Source: Spirochaetes bacterium RIFOXYC1_FULL_54_7
GTDB taxonomy: Bacteria > Spirochaetota > Spirochaetia > Treponematales > UBA12059
NCBI GenBank assembly: GCA_001830645.1
Contig: MIBM01000168.1
Span: 2,935-9,028 of the forward strand
Direction of reading: 5' to 3'
DNA length: 6,094 nt
Below are positions 5,589 through 6,094 of the stretch, piece by piece (position 1 is the first letter of the stretch; each line of letters opens with the position of its first letter). The notes under the pieces were generated by a model. It had not been told where the DNA came from and did not search any database. It worked only from the letters and a program-made list of their open reading frames with translations. A program made the translations under genes and the position numbers.

Positions 5589-6094
5589 ATGAAATATTCA
5601 CCATCGCTGGCCTGTGCGGATCAGCTGAATCTGGAGAGGGATGTCAGGGAGCTGATGGCCTGTCGCATGGACATGATGCACATCGATATCATGGATGGTC
5701 ATTATGTACCCAACCTCAGTCTGAACCCGCAGGTTTGCCAGGATCTGAAAAGCCGGATTCCAAGCCTTGAACTGGATGTCCACCTGATGGTTACCAACCC
5801 TATGGACTACATCGAGCGCCTTGCCGCAATGTCTGTGGACTGGTTCACCTTCCAGATGAGCGCTACCAATTTTCTGCACAGGACCATCAGCATGATCAAG
5901 AAGGCAGGTATGAAGGCCGGGATTGCCGTGAATCCAGGAGAATCCCTGACCTTGCTGGAACCGGTGATCGACATGGTGGACATGATATTGCTCATGGCCA
6001 TAGAACCGGGTTTTTCCGGTCAGCCGTTCATTCATTCCACTATTGATCGGATCAGTCAACTTTCAAATCTACGTAAATCCGCCAACCTGCGGTT
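5589..6094 (+). CDS. Ribulose-phosphate / allulose-6-phosphate 3-epimerase family protein, partial
   Basis: The first 168 residues of a TIM-barrel epimerase (family about 220-230 aa) are present; the frame is open to the right edge. Rpe interconverts D-ribulose 5-phosphate and D-xylulose 5-phosphate; the AlsE branch converts D-allulose 6-phosphate to fructose 6-phosphate. Visible motifs are SPSLAC (4-9), MHIDIMDGHYVPN (30-42) with metal ligands His31 and Asp33, LDVHLMV (62-68) with His65, and IEPGFSGQPFI (138-148). The fourth metal ligand, an aspartate near residue 175, would be outside the window. The N-terminus and GQPFI look closer to AlsE than to housekeeping Rpe. Oddities: the usual FHxEA on one strand reads FQMSA (88-92), and the usual VNPGF or VDPGF reads IEPGF. 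It lies 123 nt after the binding-protein gene behind a hairpin, in the same direction, so it probably acts on a sugar phosphate from the imported substrate. Confidence 0.88.
   Translation, partial: MKYSPSLACADQLNLERDVRELMACRMDMMHIDIMDGHYVPNLSLNPQVCQDLKSRIPSLELDVHLMVTNPMDYIERLAAMSVDWFTFQMSATNFLHRTISMIKKAGMKAGIAVNPGESLTLLEPVIDMVDMILLMAIEPGFSGQPFIHSTIDRISQLSNLRKSANLR

Noticed and set aside
5480..5770. 96-codon plus-strand frame crossing the end of the binding-protein gap
   Set aside because: It overlaps the epimerase gene in another frame, contains the hairpin, and shows no family motifs.

Overview
The window shows a divergent carbohydrate-utilisation locus from a bacterium that is probably a Sphaerochaeta-like spirochaete. 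This is an inference. It rests on the exported binding protein, whose signal peptide ends in VFA followed by a mature end starting GGTKEAA with no lipobox cysteine, a style common in Sphaerochaeta and Treponema sugar-binding proteins. The moderate GC content, with an AT-rich regulatory gap, is also compatible. No rRNA, tRNA, mobile element or CRISPR array was seen.

Layout: the minus-strand arm reads leftwards from about 1656. Its order is deoC-like aldolase (925-1626), rpiB-like sugar-phosphate isomerase (434-895) and araD-like L-ribulose-5-phosphate 4-epimerase (420 leftwards, cut by the window edge). The gaps are 29 and 13 nt, so this looks like one operon. The plus-strand arm reads rightwards from about 1900. 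It encodes a duplicated-domain sugar ABC ATPase (1931-3424), a permease (3426-4415), a periplasmic sugar-binding protein (4494-5465) and a ribulose-phosphate/allulose-6-phosphate 3-epimerase family enzyme (5589 onwards, cut by the right edge).

The 304-nt gap between the arms (1627-1930) is the most informative part. It holds two good sigma70-type promoters facing outwards, each with a perfect TTGACA -35 box. Each is followed, 2 nt past the -10 box, by a 20-bp palindrome of the same consensus (GCTGAAAAC..T.TCAG.A read in the direction of transcription). These look like paired LacI-family operators placed over both transcription starts, so one repressor, not encoded in the window, could control import and catabolism together.

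Working model: the ABC importer takes up a monosaccharide or polyol. A kinase outside the window phosphorylates it, and the isomerase, 3-epimerase and 4-epimerase bring it to pentose- or hexulose-phosphate intermediates. The DeoC-like enzyme would perform a retro-aldol cleavage. The true substrate is not fixed by the sequence. Several enzymes keep their catalytic residues but differ at phosphate- or substrate-contact positions, so a substrate other than ribose, allose or arabinose is possible.
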